Assembly: GCA_039707655.1 (NCBI GenBank)
Contig: CM077675.1
Coordinates: 416,453,162-416,517,161, forward strand
DNA length: 64,000 nucleotides
Reading direction: 5' to 3'
From: Elymus sibiricus
Lineage: Eukaryota; Streptophyta; Magnoliopsida; Poales; Poaceae
Shown in pieces: positions 30,148 through 40,349 of this stretch. Under the pieces are notes generated by a model, which was given only the letters and a program-made list of their open reading frames with translations, was not told where the DNA came from and searched no databases. Every line of letters begins with the position of its first letter. The stretch's first letter is position 1. The translations under genes were made by a program, and so were the position numbers.

Positions 30148-30519
30148 TCCCCCCGCAGTCACAACGGTAGCGATGCAGACGGTGAGACTGGAGAAGAATC
30201 TGAAGGTAAGCTTACGGACATCCCCCCCCCCCACACACACACAGTCGTAACGGTCGATGCATCGCGGAAGTTGTGGCTGGAGTGGAAACCGATGAGGTTG
30301 CTCAAGCAAGGCGGTAGCCCATTGTGTCGATGTCGAGGTAGCCGAGAGAGTAGGGTGGTATAGCCGTGGTCGAGGTAGCCGTGCGAAGAATGCCGTGGTC
30401 GATGTCGAGTCGGGGTGTCCGGTGTCGAGGAAGTCATTGTGGAGCCGCAGGCACAAGGAGGCGCCGAGTTTAGCATGGGCGCAATGGTGTCGAAGTAGTG
30501 ATGCTCCAGGAAGAAGATG

Positions 30520-31445
30520 TTGTTGACGATGCGTCGCGCCGGGTTTGCCAAGCCCAGGGACACTTCATGGACGAAGGCATGCGTCGGTGTTGCTAGCACC
30601 GGGCATGCGTAGACGGACGAAGGCAATGTTGACGATGCGCAGCTCCGGGTTTGCCAGGCCTAGGAACACACCGGGGATGAAGGCACGCGTCGGTGTTGCC
30701 AGTACCGGGCATGCGTAGACGGGGACTTGCACAAGCTGGTACGCCAGGTCGAGGAGGCTAGCAGAGAAGGACTCGACGACGGTTGCGGCGCAAATCGGCG
30801 GGGGACCGATGTCGCCCGCGATGTCCGGAGTAGATAAACTGGTCGACGAAGACGGCGGTGACGCTGGCGATGAGCTGGTGCTGGACGAAGATGAAGGGAG
30901 TGGACGGGCGGCGCGCGGCTCGGGTGAGCGAGCTGCAGCGGCGCCGAAGAAGAGGGCGGCGGCCAGACGGCAGCGGCTGGTTAGGAGCGCGTCGGCGATG
31001 TTCGAAGTAGGCGAGGAGAACCCAACAACGTGACGAAGACCGGCACGGACAGTGGCGTTCCCACGCAAAGGGGGCGGCGCGGCGCATACCACGTAGAGTC
31101 GACGCGCGGATACGGCGGAGTGGACCACGGGCCGCGGTGCTACGACCCGAAGGGGCGACGCAGCGGCAGCAGACGGTCAAGGCGACGGCGGGAAGGCCTC
31201 AGGGTGGCTGTGTGGACCGCGTGCCGAGACGCGATGGCCCTACAGGGCGACGTAGCGGCGGTGCGCGGGTTGGTGCAGCCACGGAGACGGCCTCGGGTGG
31301 CGGCGGGGACCACGTGTCGCGGCACTACAGCCCGAAGGGGCGGTGTAGCGGCGGTTCGCGGGTCGCGGGGACCGCGTGTCGCGGCACTACGACCCAAAGG
31401 GGCGATGTAGTGGCAACGCGCGAGTCGGTGCAGCCGCATGGAGAA
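30520..31445 (-). repeat. tandem duplications inside the small LTR element
   Basis: A unit of about 105 bp containing GGGTTTGCCA, GAAGGCA and GCACCGGGCATGCGTAGACG/GTACCGGGCATGCGTAGACG occurs twice (about 30525-30620 and 30632-30722). A second, about 65-70-bp unit containing GCGGCACTACGACCCGAAGG-like sequence occurs about four times between 31130 and 31445. On the minus strand the first unit reads YACPVLATPTRAF and GVFLGLANPELRIVN, a protein-like pattern I do not recognise. It could be a captured gene piece. Confidence 0.65.
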
Positions 31446-31512
31446 CCATGGGGCGGCGATGCTGTGGAAGCGGTGGGCGGTGGCTATGTCTAGGAACTTG
31501 TCGCAGATACCA

Positions 31513-31667
31513 TGTTGAAAGGGAGAGAGGGAGATTGGTGGAATCATATTGCTTGAGCCTCATGGGCATATATATATATTAATACAATGACCAACTTGAA
31601 GTACAAGACAAGGCAGGAATAAATCCTAGTCTATCATTTGTTTCTTAACTAATCACGATACTCAACA
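31513..31667 (-). repeat. LTR (5' LTR of the minus-strand small element)
   Basis: Begins TGTTGAAAGGGAGAGAGG and ends ATCACGATACTCAACA on the plus strand (TG...CA ends in both readings), next to the putative primer-binding site at 31512-31500. Confidence 0.87.
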
Positions 31668-31672
31668 CTGAG

Positions 31673-33162
31673 GACGCGTGTCACGCAACGGAGGCGGCGG
31701 ACGCACCATGATCGCAACGGAGGCGGCGGACGCACCATGATTATCAGCCGGCTGACGGCAATGGTTTCCCTTAAAATTATGGATGATTTAAGAAAACAGC
31801 TGAAGAAATTTTTTACCTCAATTTTGCTGTAAACAATGATCTTTAAAAAAAACGATGATCATTTTAAAGACACGGGAGCTGTTGGAGATGCATCCGTCCG
31901 AGCAGCGGCACTCCCGTGTAGGATGGACCAATCGCGGTCATCCCAACCATCCGGGGCACGCGCCAGACACGTCCCGCCACGTTCAAGGCGCGCGCTTGGC
32001 GTCACCATGTCGACACCCGACACTGCGGTACTACGGGACGCAGCGCCAGTACGCAGGGTGATTAAGATATGCGCAGCCGGAATCGTTCGTTGAGATCATG
32101 TCGTAATGCCTACCTGTCTATGATATGCCTCACGCCCAGCTAGGGTAATATAGTAATGCCACAACTACTATAGACAAATCTCAATGGACCAAACAAGTTG
32201 CAGCAGCAGCTATCACACGAGAGATCCGACAATGCAGATTAAGCACACCTCTTATAGTATCTCCACAATTAGGCTAGCAGTGTCGAATTTCACGTGCAAC
32301 CAGTACTTAAGAGTATATATATGGCCTGAAATTATTTTCGTGGTGTTTTATCCTTAGTGGCGACCATTACCCACTTTGCGACGGGTAACTCGCATGGGGA
32401 ATCTTGCAAGCTCTTCATCTCGACCTAGAGATGCAGGCGGATGCGCACCTTCCGCATCCACCCTCACGGTCAAAAATACTCTAAGCTTCATTACTTTAAT
32501 AATCGTACTTGTTCTAATTATGCTTCAGTGGAGAAACACGGACATGCCGATGGTGCCCACTTGCATTCCTCGACCTCCGAACCCGCCTTCCTCTTTCCAC
32601 TTCGCCATAAAGTCTCCATACGACCGAGCTAAAAGGTCTAAGTTTACGGAGGTGTGGACCCACATCTGTCGTTTACATCAATTTCATGTATGCATGGCCC
32701 TATCACATTTTATTATTCCCTCTATGATTGCAATTATGGCATGCCTTAATTGAAATCTCGAAAGTTTGAAATAGTTACTAACCAACAAACCAAATTGAAT
32801 AACATATTTTTGCGTGCATATATATATGCATATTTTATTAGTTAAATTGTGATCAAATTTAATTACGCTTAATATTAGAGGCTGCCTTATTACAAACATA
32901 GAAGGAGAGAGTAAGATCTATGTTTCTTTATTACATGTAGACTTAGACATATTTAGCTAAATTAATTATACGCGGTCGTATGTGACACTGACGTGATGAC
33001 ATCAATCATTTACATGTATATATAACTAGGATGTGACCACCTAATTGTCCCAAGCTAACTTCATCAAACAAATCATGACCTGATAGTTACTGTTTACAAG
33101 CTCAATAGAGAATAATTAGGGACCTCTCTAACCCGTTCGGGAAGATTCACAAAGAATAATGC
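31673..33162. other. intergenic region upstream of the bHLH gene
   Basis: A 28-bp direct duplication (CGCAACGGAGGCGGCGGACG...) sits at 31684-31739. A G-box CACGTG lies at 32291-32296 and CATGC at about 32741, motif types bound by bHLH and IDEF1-type iron regulators; this is motif matching only. No gene seen. Confidence 0.4.
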
Positions 33163-33170
33163 GATATATA
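33163..33170 (+). promoter_or_regulatory. TATA box of the bHLH gene
   Basis: GATATATA followed by ACCCG lies 70-77 bp before the ATG, the usual spacing for a plant gene with a short 5' UTR. Inferred by position. Confidence 0.5.
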
Positions 33171-33239
33171 ACCCGTAGCTAGCTTGCTAGCTAGTACTAG
33201 GTGATTGGGTTCCTCTCTAACCTCTCCACAAAAAGTTAA

Positions 33240-36200
33240 ATGGATCTGCAGCAGTTAATGGAGCACCAACTGTTCGACGACGGCGCCGTCCCGGGCAGCA
33301 TTTTCTCGCCGTTAGCGGCAGACAACGGTTTCACCGACGAGCCGCCGTCTTTGCAGTTCCCGGACCTGGACCTGGACTTCGACATCCACGAGCTCTCCGC
33401 ACCGGAACCAACGAAAGCGGCCTGCTCAGGTGGCTCCGGCTTGGTTGCTTCCGGTTCCGGTTCTGGCTCGCACAAGAAGCTCGACCACAACGCGTACGAG
33501 CGCGACCGGCGGCAGCAGCTCAATCAGCTCTACTCCACCCTCCGTTCTCTCATCCCCAACGCAGATCACACCGTAAATCATTCCTCCACTCTTTGATGCG
33601 AGATAATTAGGAGGTAGTAGTAGCCCTATCGATTAAAATGAAATATTTACATATTATGACCGATGTGTATCTCCCTATCTCGTGCGGCATGCAGAAGAAG
33701 CTGAGCATTCCGACGACTGTGTGTCAGGTCCTCGACTACATTCCCAAGCTGCAGAAGCAGGTCGAGGATCTGGAGAAGAAGAAGCAGGAGCTCACTAGAG
33801 CCAAATGCAGAGAACGACTGCAGCGCGTCAAGGACAACACAGGCCGTATTGTTTCCGCTACTCCTCTCGATGGCAACGAAATCATGGTCCAGGTTAGCCT
33901 GCTGAGCAACATGGCTGCAAGTCTTCCTCTGTCCAAGTGCATAAACGTATTTGAGAACGAAGGCCTTCACCTCATCAGTTCATCGACTTTCTCCACAGAG
34001 GTCAACAGAACATTTTACAGCTTCCACCTTCAGGTACGTTTTTACATGCGCCCTTGCTTTCCTGCTCATAGTGTTCATACTCCTATATACTAGCACGGTT
34101 GACGACGCAAATGTGAGAGAATCATCTTTAATGCGTTTAAAAGTGTTACTGTTATATGCATATATCTTTTTACTCCCGTCCCTAAATATAAGTCTTTTTA
34201 AAGATTTCACTCCGAACTACATACGAATGTATATAGACATATTTCAAAATATAGATTCACTCATTTGATCCGTATATAGTCCATAGTAAAATCTATAGAA
34301 AGACATATATTTAGGAACGGAGGTAGTATTCTTGTTAACCCCTTCATTGCATAATACACGGTATTTTAGACATTGGCACATTCATAAAGGTGTAAACTTA
34401 ACCTTTATTTCCCTCAAAAAAACTTAACCTTTATTTTTCCCGCAAGAAAAACTTAACCTTTATTTTGTACTGTATATGAATATAGATAGATGATGTTGCT
34501 AAAAGACAACAAGAAAAATTGACACATTTTTTTACAAAAATCTAGGATTTAATAGCGCGTCCATAGCATCGCAAACCCCCTTGCAATTTGCATGCATGCA
34601 GATAGGAGAGAAGACAAACTGGTGTTATAGAGATTCTGTTAAATCTTGAAACTCTAAAATGTTTTAATTATCAACCGCAAACCTGATTTACGACCAATCT
34701 TCACTGTTGGCTCTAGTCTCAACGAGAACTTAGATATATGTTTCAACAACACAAATCCACCATTTTGTCATCCAGTGGTTTATGGAGTTGGCATTCTGTT
34801 GGTACCACATTACCATGTGACAACTTGTTACAAGAGGCAGGTGAGTAGCATATCCTTACATCCTAACGGAAGATTCTAACAATTTGTTAAAGCATAAGTT
34901 AGAACCTAAAGATTTATAAATAGCCGACGTATTGGTACCAAACGTACCACATGGTAACTTGTCAGAGAATATGATGGCATCTAGGGTGCTATTACATGGT
35001 AACAAAAGAGTCCAAAAATTATTTTGTCAAAATATAACCACGTGATTGAAGCCTCCGTCGATATGAAGCCAACCATGAACACATGTAGTCAACGGGGTTG
35101 ACAATTTAAGCTATATAACAATTTTATCTTAAAAAATTAAATTAGTGTGTTGTTTTCATCACTTTTACTTTTTCTCTGTGTGTAAAGCAATTATATTGTC
35201 CTCTGTATGCGCACATAATAATTTACCCTTTTTTGCATGCAATCTATTAAAACTTCGCATGGATGATGAATATGTGGCACGTTAGGATAATTAGGCCATG
35301 TCCCTAGGTGATATTGATTCATTTTTTCCTTGATAATTTATTTATACAGTCAGATATCGAGATGCGAGCGCACAAACCAAACTTGCCTACAATTTACACC
35401 CGTAAATCAAATTTTGCAATGGTCTCTAGTTTCTGTCTATAACTAAACGCCCATTTACAATTTGTGCATAACTATACGCCCATTCACAATCTTGATTGCA
35501 AGTGCATTTTGGACACCCTTAAGCCTTAGGTTCCATTAATCAATGCTCATTTATGTGCTCGTGCATGGATACTCATCTTGGTGCCTAATAACTCATCAAA
35601 GATTTTCACTTGTGTTATTGCCCCTAAAACAAATTCTATGTTATTGATATTGCTGATTATCTATATAGGGGCAAAATGGTAAGATGAGTATTTGTGTTGG
35701 CTATAATTGTTTTATGATTTCAATATTTTATCCACCCCTTGCACTAGATTAAAATGGTTTTTCGTGTGAGATCTGTCCAAGTGCAATAATCATGATCTAT
35801 GGGTTATCATTGTTTGGGGGGGATGTGAAGATCTATCTTTTATGATCTCATTAGATACAACTATGAATATCTAACATATGATATCTAGGTAAGTATAATT
35901 ATCTAGATTTAATGGATGCGATCTATTTAGAAACATTTATATAGATCGATCTATATAGGTACGGTCTATATATGTAGATCTAATAGCTGTGGTATTGCAG
36001 GTACAATGTCATCGATCTAACATATGTCATCTGTTTATGTACTATTATGTACATTTAACTGGCTTGATCTCTTTAGGTACAATTATGAAGATCAAACATA
36101 TATGATTTATTTAGTTATGGATACATAGAGCTAAAAGGTACGATCCATTTAGATAAGGTTATCTAGATCTAACCGATACCATATGTTTAGACACAATGAT

Positions 36201-38894
36201 GTATGTCTAACAGTGTGATCTACTAATAAAGAGATGACCCACCAGATCGATATTATGAGAATTTGTAGCACATAGCACAATCTGATGTATAAAAAAACCG
36301 TTCATACTTCTCTTAGAAATAAGACCCGCATGACTTACAAAAAGTAGGTATATAAAAAGCAAAATCAAGGAATTTCTTGTAGTTTGAGTATTCATATGGT
36401 TCATATTAGGCAAATGATGAATGATTGGAAGGGTAAATTATGCTTGAGCAACTACTCACCTCGCATATTCGGAGGCCGTCACTAAATTTGTCGAAATTTT
36501 TGGCGGCCACCAACCTGTGGGGATGAAATTGGGCAAAAGGCCGTGTGCGACGTTAGCCCAAGTTGCCACATGGTCTTCCCTCCATCGTTGTCGTCTCCTT
36601 TGACCATTCTCTTCCTCCATGAGAGCCACTGCTTTGCAATTTTATCTGTTGGGACTTGAGTTCCATCTTATACTCACAACAATCGATTAAAGTCTAACCA
36701 CTAAATGCACAATGGATTGTACTCTTGTTTGCTACGTAAGACTCGTGTGCTCTTGCTTAGTTTACATTCACAAATCCCATCATTGATACATAACTTTAGA
36801 GTGTCTTACATAAATTTAGAGTGTTAAGTTTTGACTGGCCATTTTATAACATTTTAATTAATAAAATTATTGATAGGTTAACAAAGTCTTTTTCTTTATA
36901 GGGAGATTAACAAAGATTGTAGCCAATTATACTTTATTGTAATTGGTAAAAAATAAAAAATGAAAACACATTACTTACACCCTTTAACCCTTGCCTTTTA
37001 GTGTGTTTCCACACAACAACCCACCCATTGTGTGCATTCACATGATTACGTATATGAATATAAATTGGATGCTCCCAAATCATTATAAACCATCAATCTT
37101 TTATGACCCAATGCCTAATATTACCATTAGCTCTTACGAGGTAAGACGGTGTTAATTATTGCGAAGGACTATTGTGTACCTTTTATTTTTACTAATTAGT
37201 AACGAGGTTATGTTGTCCTCCAATTTTAATAAATAATGAAAATTATTAAATTAAGAATAACATTTATTCTTGGAGTATATATCTTCCAATTTACTAAACT
37301 CTGTTTGTGTGTACGCGTGTGCGCATGTGTTTTTGTGTGTTAAACGTGCATTCGGAGAAAGGAGTAAAGAAAGAAGGCATAAATTATATTTAATAATTGA
37401 GGATGCAAACAACCAAATTACTATAAAAAGGAAAAGAAAAATTGTGATCAAGAGAACAGTTGCAGCAAACATAAGTATGAACGAACAATGATATGGAAAC
37501 CAACAAGAGGGGATTTCGGCAAACACACCTTCCATGAAACACCATCGTCACTGGATCCATCCACTGACCCGAGAACATCGGTTCTATAGGAACAAATAAG
37601 TCAATGGCGTTCTTTTAGAGATACACATGCATGGAGGATATCACATATGCATGTTTTATGTACATAATTATATATCTCTATCTCTACTATCTCTACTACT
37701 TAAAAGGAATGTAAGGTTCCCATTTCACCTCTTCTTCGTCCAACTTCCTTATATATGCCCCCCTCTTCCTTTCTCCTCTTTGATATTTTTCTCCCATCTC
37801 TGATTTTTCTACCATCGATTTTCCTAAAATGGCATCAACAGTCCAACATTTTATTAACTTACCAAAATAAAAATATATTTGCTTTGGTATGTCAATAAAT
37901 TATTACCAAATAAGTGCTTAACAATAAGATGGCAGGTAAATCATGGCGATTGCATGCAAAATCTTGCTAAGAATTGAGCACATCAATGTAATAATAGACG
38001 TACAGTCACGGGCTAATCTACTAGAATGTGTATACTTCCGTTGCAATGCACGGACAATTCTTTGGTTCATTATTAATAACGTAAAGAATTTATAGAAACT
38101 ATAGTCTACCTTTTTATGACGCACATATGAAAAAAATGCCAATATGGATAATTAAGTACAAAACATAAGCATTCCCCTTCTTTGTAGGGGAGACATGATT
38201 ATTTGATATGGAATATAAACCACATGAGATTTTCTTCCAAGAATGTAGAATGTAGTAATAAGAAAAAATCATACTTCAAGATATTATATGCACATGTATG
38301 ATATATTTAATTGGAAAAAACATCACCGTATATATGGAAGTTACTATTTGAAATGAGATACCATTAGAGCTGTCAAAATGTGTTGTCTATCCATGTTTGC
38401 CCACAACAAACTTATCCTTGACTGATATGTGGCTAGGATTAAAGTTTCTCCCTCCTAATGAGGTAAGTTGACCACAAAATTTCTCATTGGCAACTGTATC
38501 AAAACCCTAAAAAGAAGGAAGGGGCAACACATATTAGTACTAAATTTGGATTTAATTGACTGATATATGGCTAGGATTAAAGTTTCTCCCTCCTAATGAG
38601 GTAAGTTGACCACAAAATTTCTCATTGGCAACTGTATCAAAACCCTAAAAAGAAGGAAGGGGCAACACATATTAGTACTAAATTTGGATTTAATTGATTC
38701 ACGTCTTCACACGCAACACGTAAACAATACTCCCTCTGTTTCATTTTAGTCCACTTATACTTAAGTCAAACGATTGTAAAGTTTGACTAAAATTATAGTA
38801 AAAAATATCAACATTCACATTATAAAATTGATATCATTAGATGCATCATTGAATTAACTTTTGTATTGTATATCTCTAGTATTGTAGATGTTGA

Positions 38895-38946
<52 letters not shown>

Positions 38947-39672
38947 GTAAAACTTAATGAAATTTGATTGAAGACAAATCTTAGTAAAAAAGAAACAGAC
39001 GGAGTATATATGTAACCAGACGTTCTCGCTCAAAAACAGTAACCCGATGTTAAATTTAAGAGTGAATTCTACCTTTTACCCCATAGTTGTGCATTTGTGA
39101 CACATATTAACCCATTTAGTGTGACAAAATCAGAAATACTCCATTTATAAGAAAGTAACATGGTTTTGCCCTCATTTTGGCATTCGGCGTGTTTCGTTAG
39201 AATAGACCGGCATCTTAAAACTATGTGGTGCGTTAAAATATGTAAAAATCGGACCACGCTATCAATGATAATGTCCAATCATCTCTTAATCATATGTTCA
39301 ATTACACGTCGTTGTTATGATATTTTTTAGGCTCAATCATAAGCTCACAGCTTTCCCAACATGAATGCCTCGAAAAAAGAGGGTCCAAAATATCTAAAAT
39401 TGGTAATCCAGACAATTTTTTATTAGATGGGGTAATTACTGTCACAAATGCGTAACTTGGGGGTAAAAAGTGAAATTCACTCTAAATTTAACTTGCATAT
39501 TTCGAAGTTGATACACTGGAATGTGCTTTTTTTTTTAATCGAGAACTTAATTCACAAATTTTGTCTGAAACAGGGAAGACAAGGAACGATGAACAAGGAG
39601 TACTGCCCAGCATTCTTTTGTCACGAGCTGGAGAAAGCCTTCGGAGAAAAAGCAGGACCATATCTGCAGTAG
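33240..39672 (+). CDS. IRO2-like: bHLH transcription factor, subgroup Ib (IRO2/ORG2-like), three exons
   Basis: Exons 33240-33572, 33695-34033 and 39574-39672 join in phase 0 at GT-AG borders to a 256-aa protein. Residues 41-52 are acidic ([12 protein letters not shown]), the bHLH runs from about 81 to 135 with DNA-reading H83, E87, R91 in [14 protein letters not shown], helix 2 [19 protein letters not shown], then [12 protein letters not shown] and the final exon [15 protein letters not shown]. The pattern LS-IPTTVxxVLxYIPxLQKQVE and C-terminal SLLSN...SISSS layout match rice OsIRO2 and Arabidopsis bHLH38/39/100/101, which heterodimerise with FIT-type bHLHs in the nucleus and switch on iron uptake (strategy II phytosiderophore genes in grasses). 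Intron 1 is 122 bp; intron 2 is 5540 bp and packed with MITEs. Frame and splice sites are intact. A paralogue rather than the true IRO2 orthologue is possible. Confidence 0.9.
34173..34326. mobile_element. Stowaway MITE in intron 2 of the bHLH gene
   Basis: CTCCCGTCCCTAAATATAAG at the left pairs with the complement of CATATATTTAGGAACGGAGG at the right; TA flanks both ends (34171-34172, 34327-34328). Length 154 bp, 140 bp downstream of the donor site. Confidence 0.9.
34329..35759 (+). other. intron 2 sequence without recognised element
   Basis: AT-rich. Two diverged phrases of the form GGTACCA...TACCA.ATGT/GGTAACTTGT near 34800-34830 and 34935-34965 look like an old duplication. No coding potential. 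Confidence 0.45.
35760..36230. repeat. degenerate repeat (GATCTATTTAGGTACAATTA)n in intron 2
   Basis: GATCTA, TTTAGGTACAATTATG and AGATCTAACATATG phrases alternate every 35-50 bp over about 450 bp, strongly diverged from each other. It is non-coding. Confidence 0.6.
36231..37670 (+). other. intron 2 sequence without recognised element
   Basis: AT-rich intronic DNA with a GC-richer block at about 36440-36640 (CGGAGGCCGTCAC, GGCGGCCACC) of unknown origin. No coding or transposon boundary found. Confidence 0.4.
37674..38060 (+). mobile_element. possible Helitron remnant in intron 2
   Basis: TCTCTACTACTTAAAAGGAA near 37690 resembles the 5' start of common grass Helitrons, and CCGTTGCAATGCACGG (38038-38053) is a hairpin of the kind found just before their 3' ends. 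The terminal CTRR is not present at the expected distance, so this is at best a degenerate copy. Confidence 0.3.
38420..38695. repeat. 138-bp perfect-spacing tandem duplication, two copies
   Basis: The segment beginning GACTGATATGTGGCTAGG (38420-38557) is followed immediately by a copy beginning GACTGATATATGGCTAGG (38558-38695). By eye the copies differ at one base, so the duplication is recent compared with the surrounding repeats. Confidence 0.93.
38730..39004. mobile_element. Stowaway/mariner-like MITE with (TA)n run
   Basis: CTCCCTCTGTTTCATTTTAG at the left and the complement of AAAGAAACAGACGGAG at the right form the terminal inverted repeat, flanked by TA. Inside is a (TA)n microsatellite of about 45 bp (38899-38943). 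Length 275 bp, within intron 2 of the bHLH gene. Confidence 0.82.
39060..39482. mobile_element. Mutator-like MITE with 9-bp target duplication, 91 bp before exon 3
   Basis: TAAATTTAA stands at 39051-39059 and at 39483-39491. The enclosed 423 bp begin GAGTGAATTCTACCTTTTAC and end with its near-complement (GTAAAAAGTGAAATTCACTC), and the inverted match extends about 45 bp inward (GTTGTGCATTTGTGAC / GTCACAAATGCGTAAC). Long terminal inverted repeats plus 9-bp duplication indicate Mutator. It sits directly upstream of the branch-point and acceptor region of exon 3. Confidence 0.82.
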
Positions 39673-40340
39673 TACTGGATTTATATTACATTGTAATGAT
39701 GAGTTCTTGTTTTTATTTACGTCTTAAACGTACTAGTGATGCACGATGTTTATTTTCCAAAAATAACCAAATCTATTATAAATGTTCACGAGAAGTATAA
39801 AAATATCCCAAACATAATAAAAACTACATTGAGGACCCTGGATCGTTGAACGACCATTACCGCAGCCAAAATGATCCGTTGACGTGACGCTCGCAGCTCT
39901 CTTACCGGAGAGCGGTCTGACCTTATCGACGGAGTCGACAAGTCTTCATACACATGTCCATAAGAATCGAGACTACGGATCTGCAATCGTCTCCATTGAA
40001 CCCTTGAATAGATCTGGAGGCCTTAGACCAAAACTCGCCGCGGCGCCTGCATGGCGAGCAACCCAAACCTCATTGTCCAAAGGAGACAACAGTATTTCTT
40101 GTAATATATAGGATGAGAGTATGTTTATTGTACGAAAATTAAGGAAGTATTCAAATTCAAACTCTTTAAACACTGGTGAAGTTGCTTCTCCATCACACTC
40201 ACAAAGGCTACTCTTACAACTAATTAATCAGCTACCGTGGCCAGTTGCAAGTGTAATTTTGAAAACATTTGTTCCATGTGATGCAATGATCTCCTATATA
40301 TTACTAATGTTATATCTCTTAACATTCGTGCAGAAAAGTC
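39673..40340. other. downstream flank of the bHLH gene, no gene seen
   Basis: Contains the bHLH 3' UTR (no canonical AATAAA was identified) and, from about 39798 to 40115, a block beginning AAAAATATCCCAAACATAAT that has the look of a dispersed repeat of unknown class. No frame of note. Confidence 0.4.
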
Positions 40341-40349
40341 TAGCTATGA

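Larger units (their letters stand above)
29990..31667 (-). mobile_element. small non-autonomous LTR retrotransposon carrying GC-rich captured-looking sequence
   Basis: Two direct LTRs (29990-30147 and 31513-31667) enclose 1365 bp; CTGAG at 29985-29989 and 31668-31672 is a perfect 5-bp target duplication. On the minus strand the upstream LTR ends ...TTTCAACA and is followed by TGGTATCTGCGACAAG, whose first 7 bases match the initiator-tRNA-Met binding site, and GCGGGGGGATTT precedes the other LTR as a polypurine tract, fixing the orientation as minus. No gag or pol is present. The interior is GC-rich with internal tandem duplications. Confidence 0.85.

Noticed and set aside
30142..31550. Several overlapping GC-rich frames in the small LTR element as separate genes
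   Set aside because: Overlapping frames on both strands in tandem-repeated GC-rich DNA; none shows a domain. Reported only as possible captured sequence.
32291..32745. Iron-response promoter elements (CACGTG and CATGC) for the bHLH gene
   Set aside because: Six- and five-base words are frequent by chance and lie about 500-950 bp upstream; mentioned but not called as regulatory sites.
37674..38060. Confident Helitron call
   Set aside because: The hairpin and TC-like start are suggestive, but there is no CTRR terminus and no AT insertion site, so it was kept as a low-confidence feature only.
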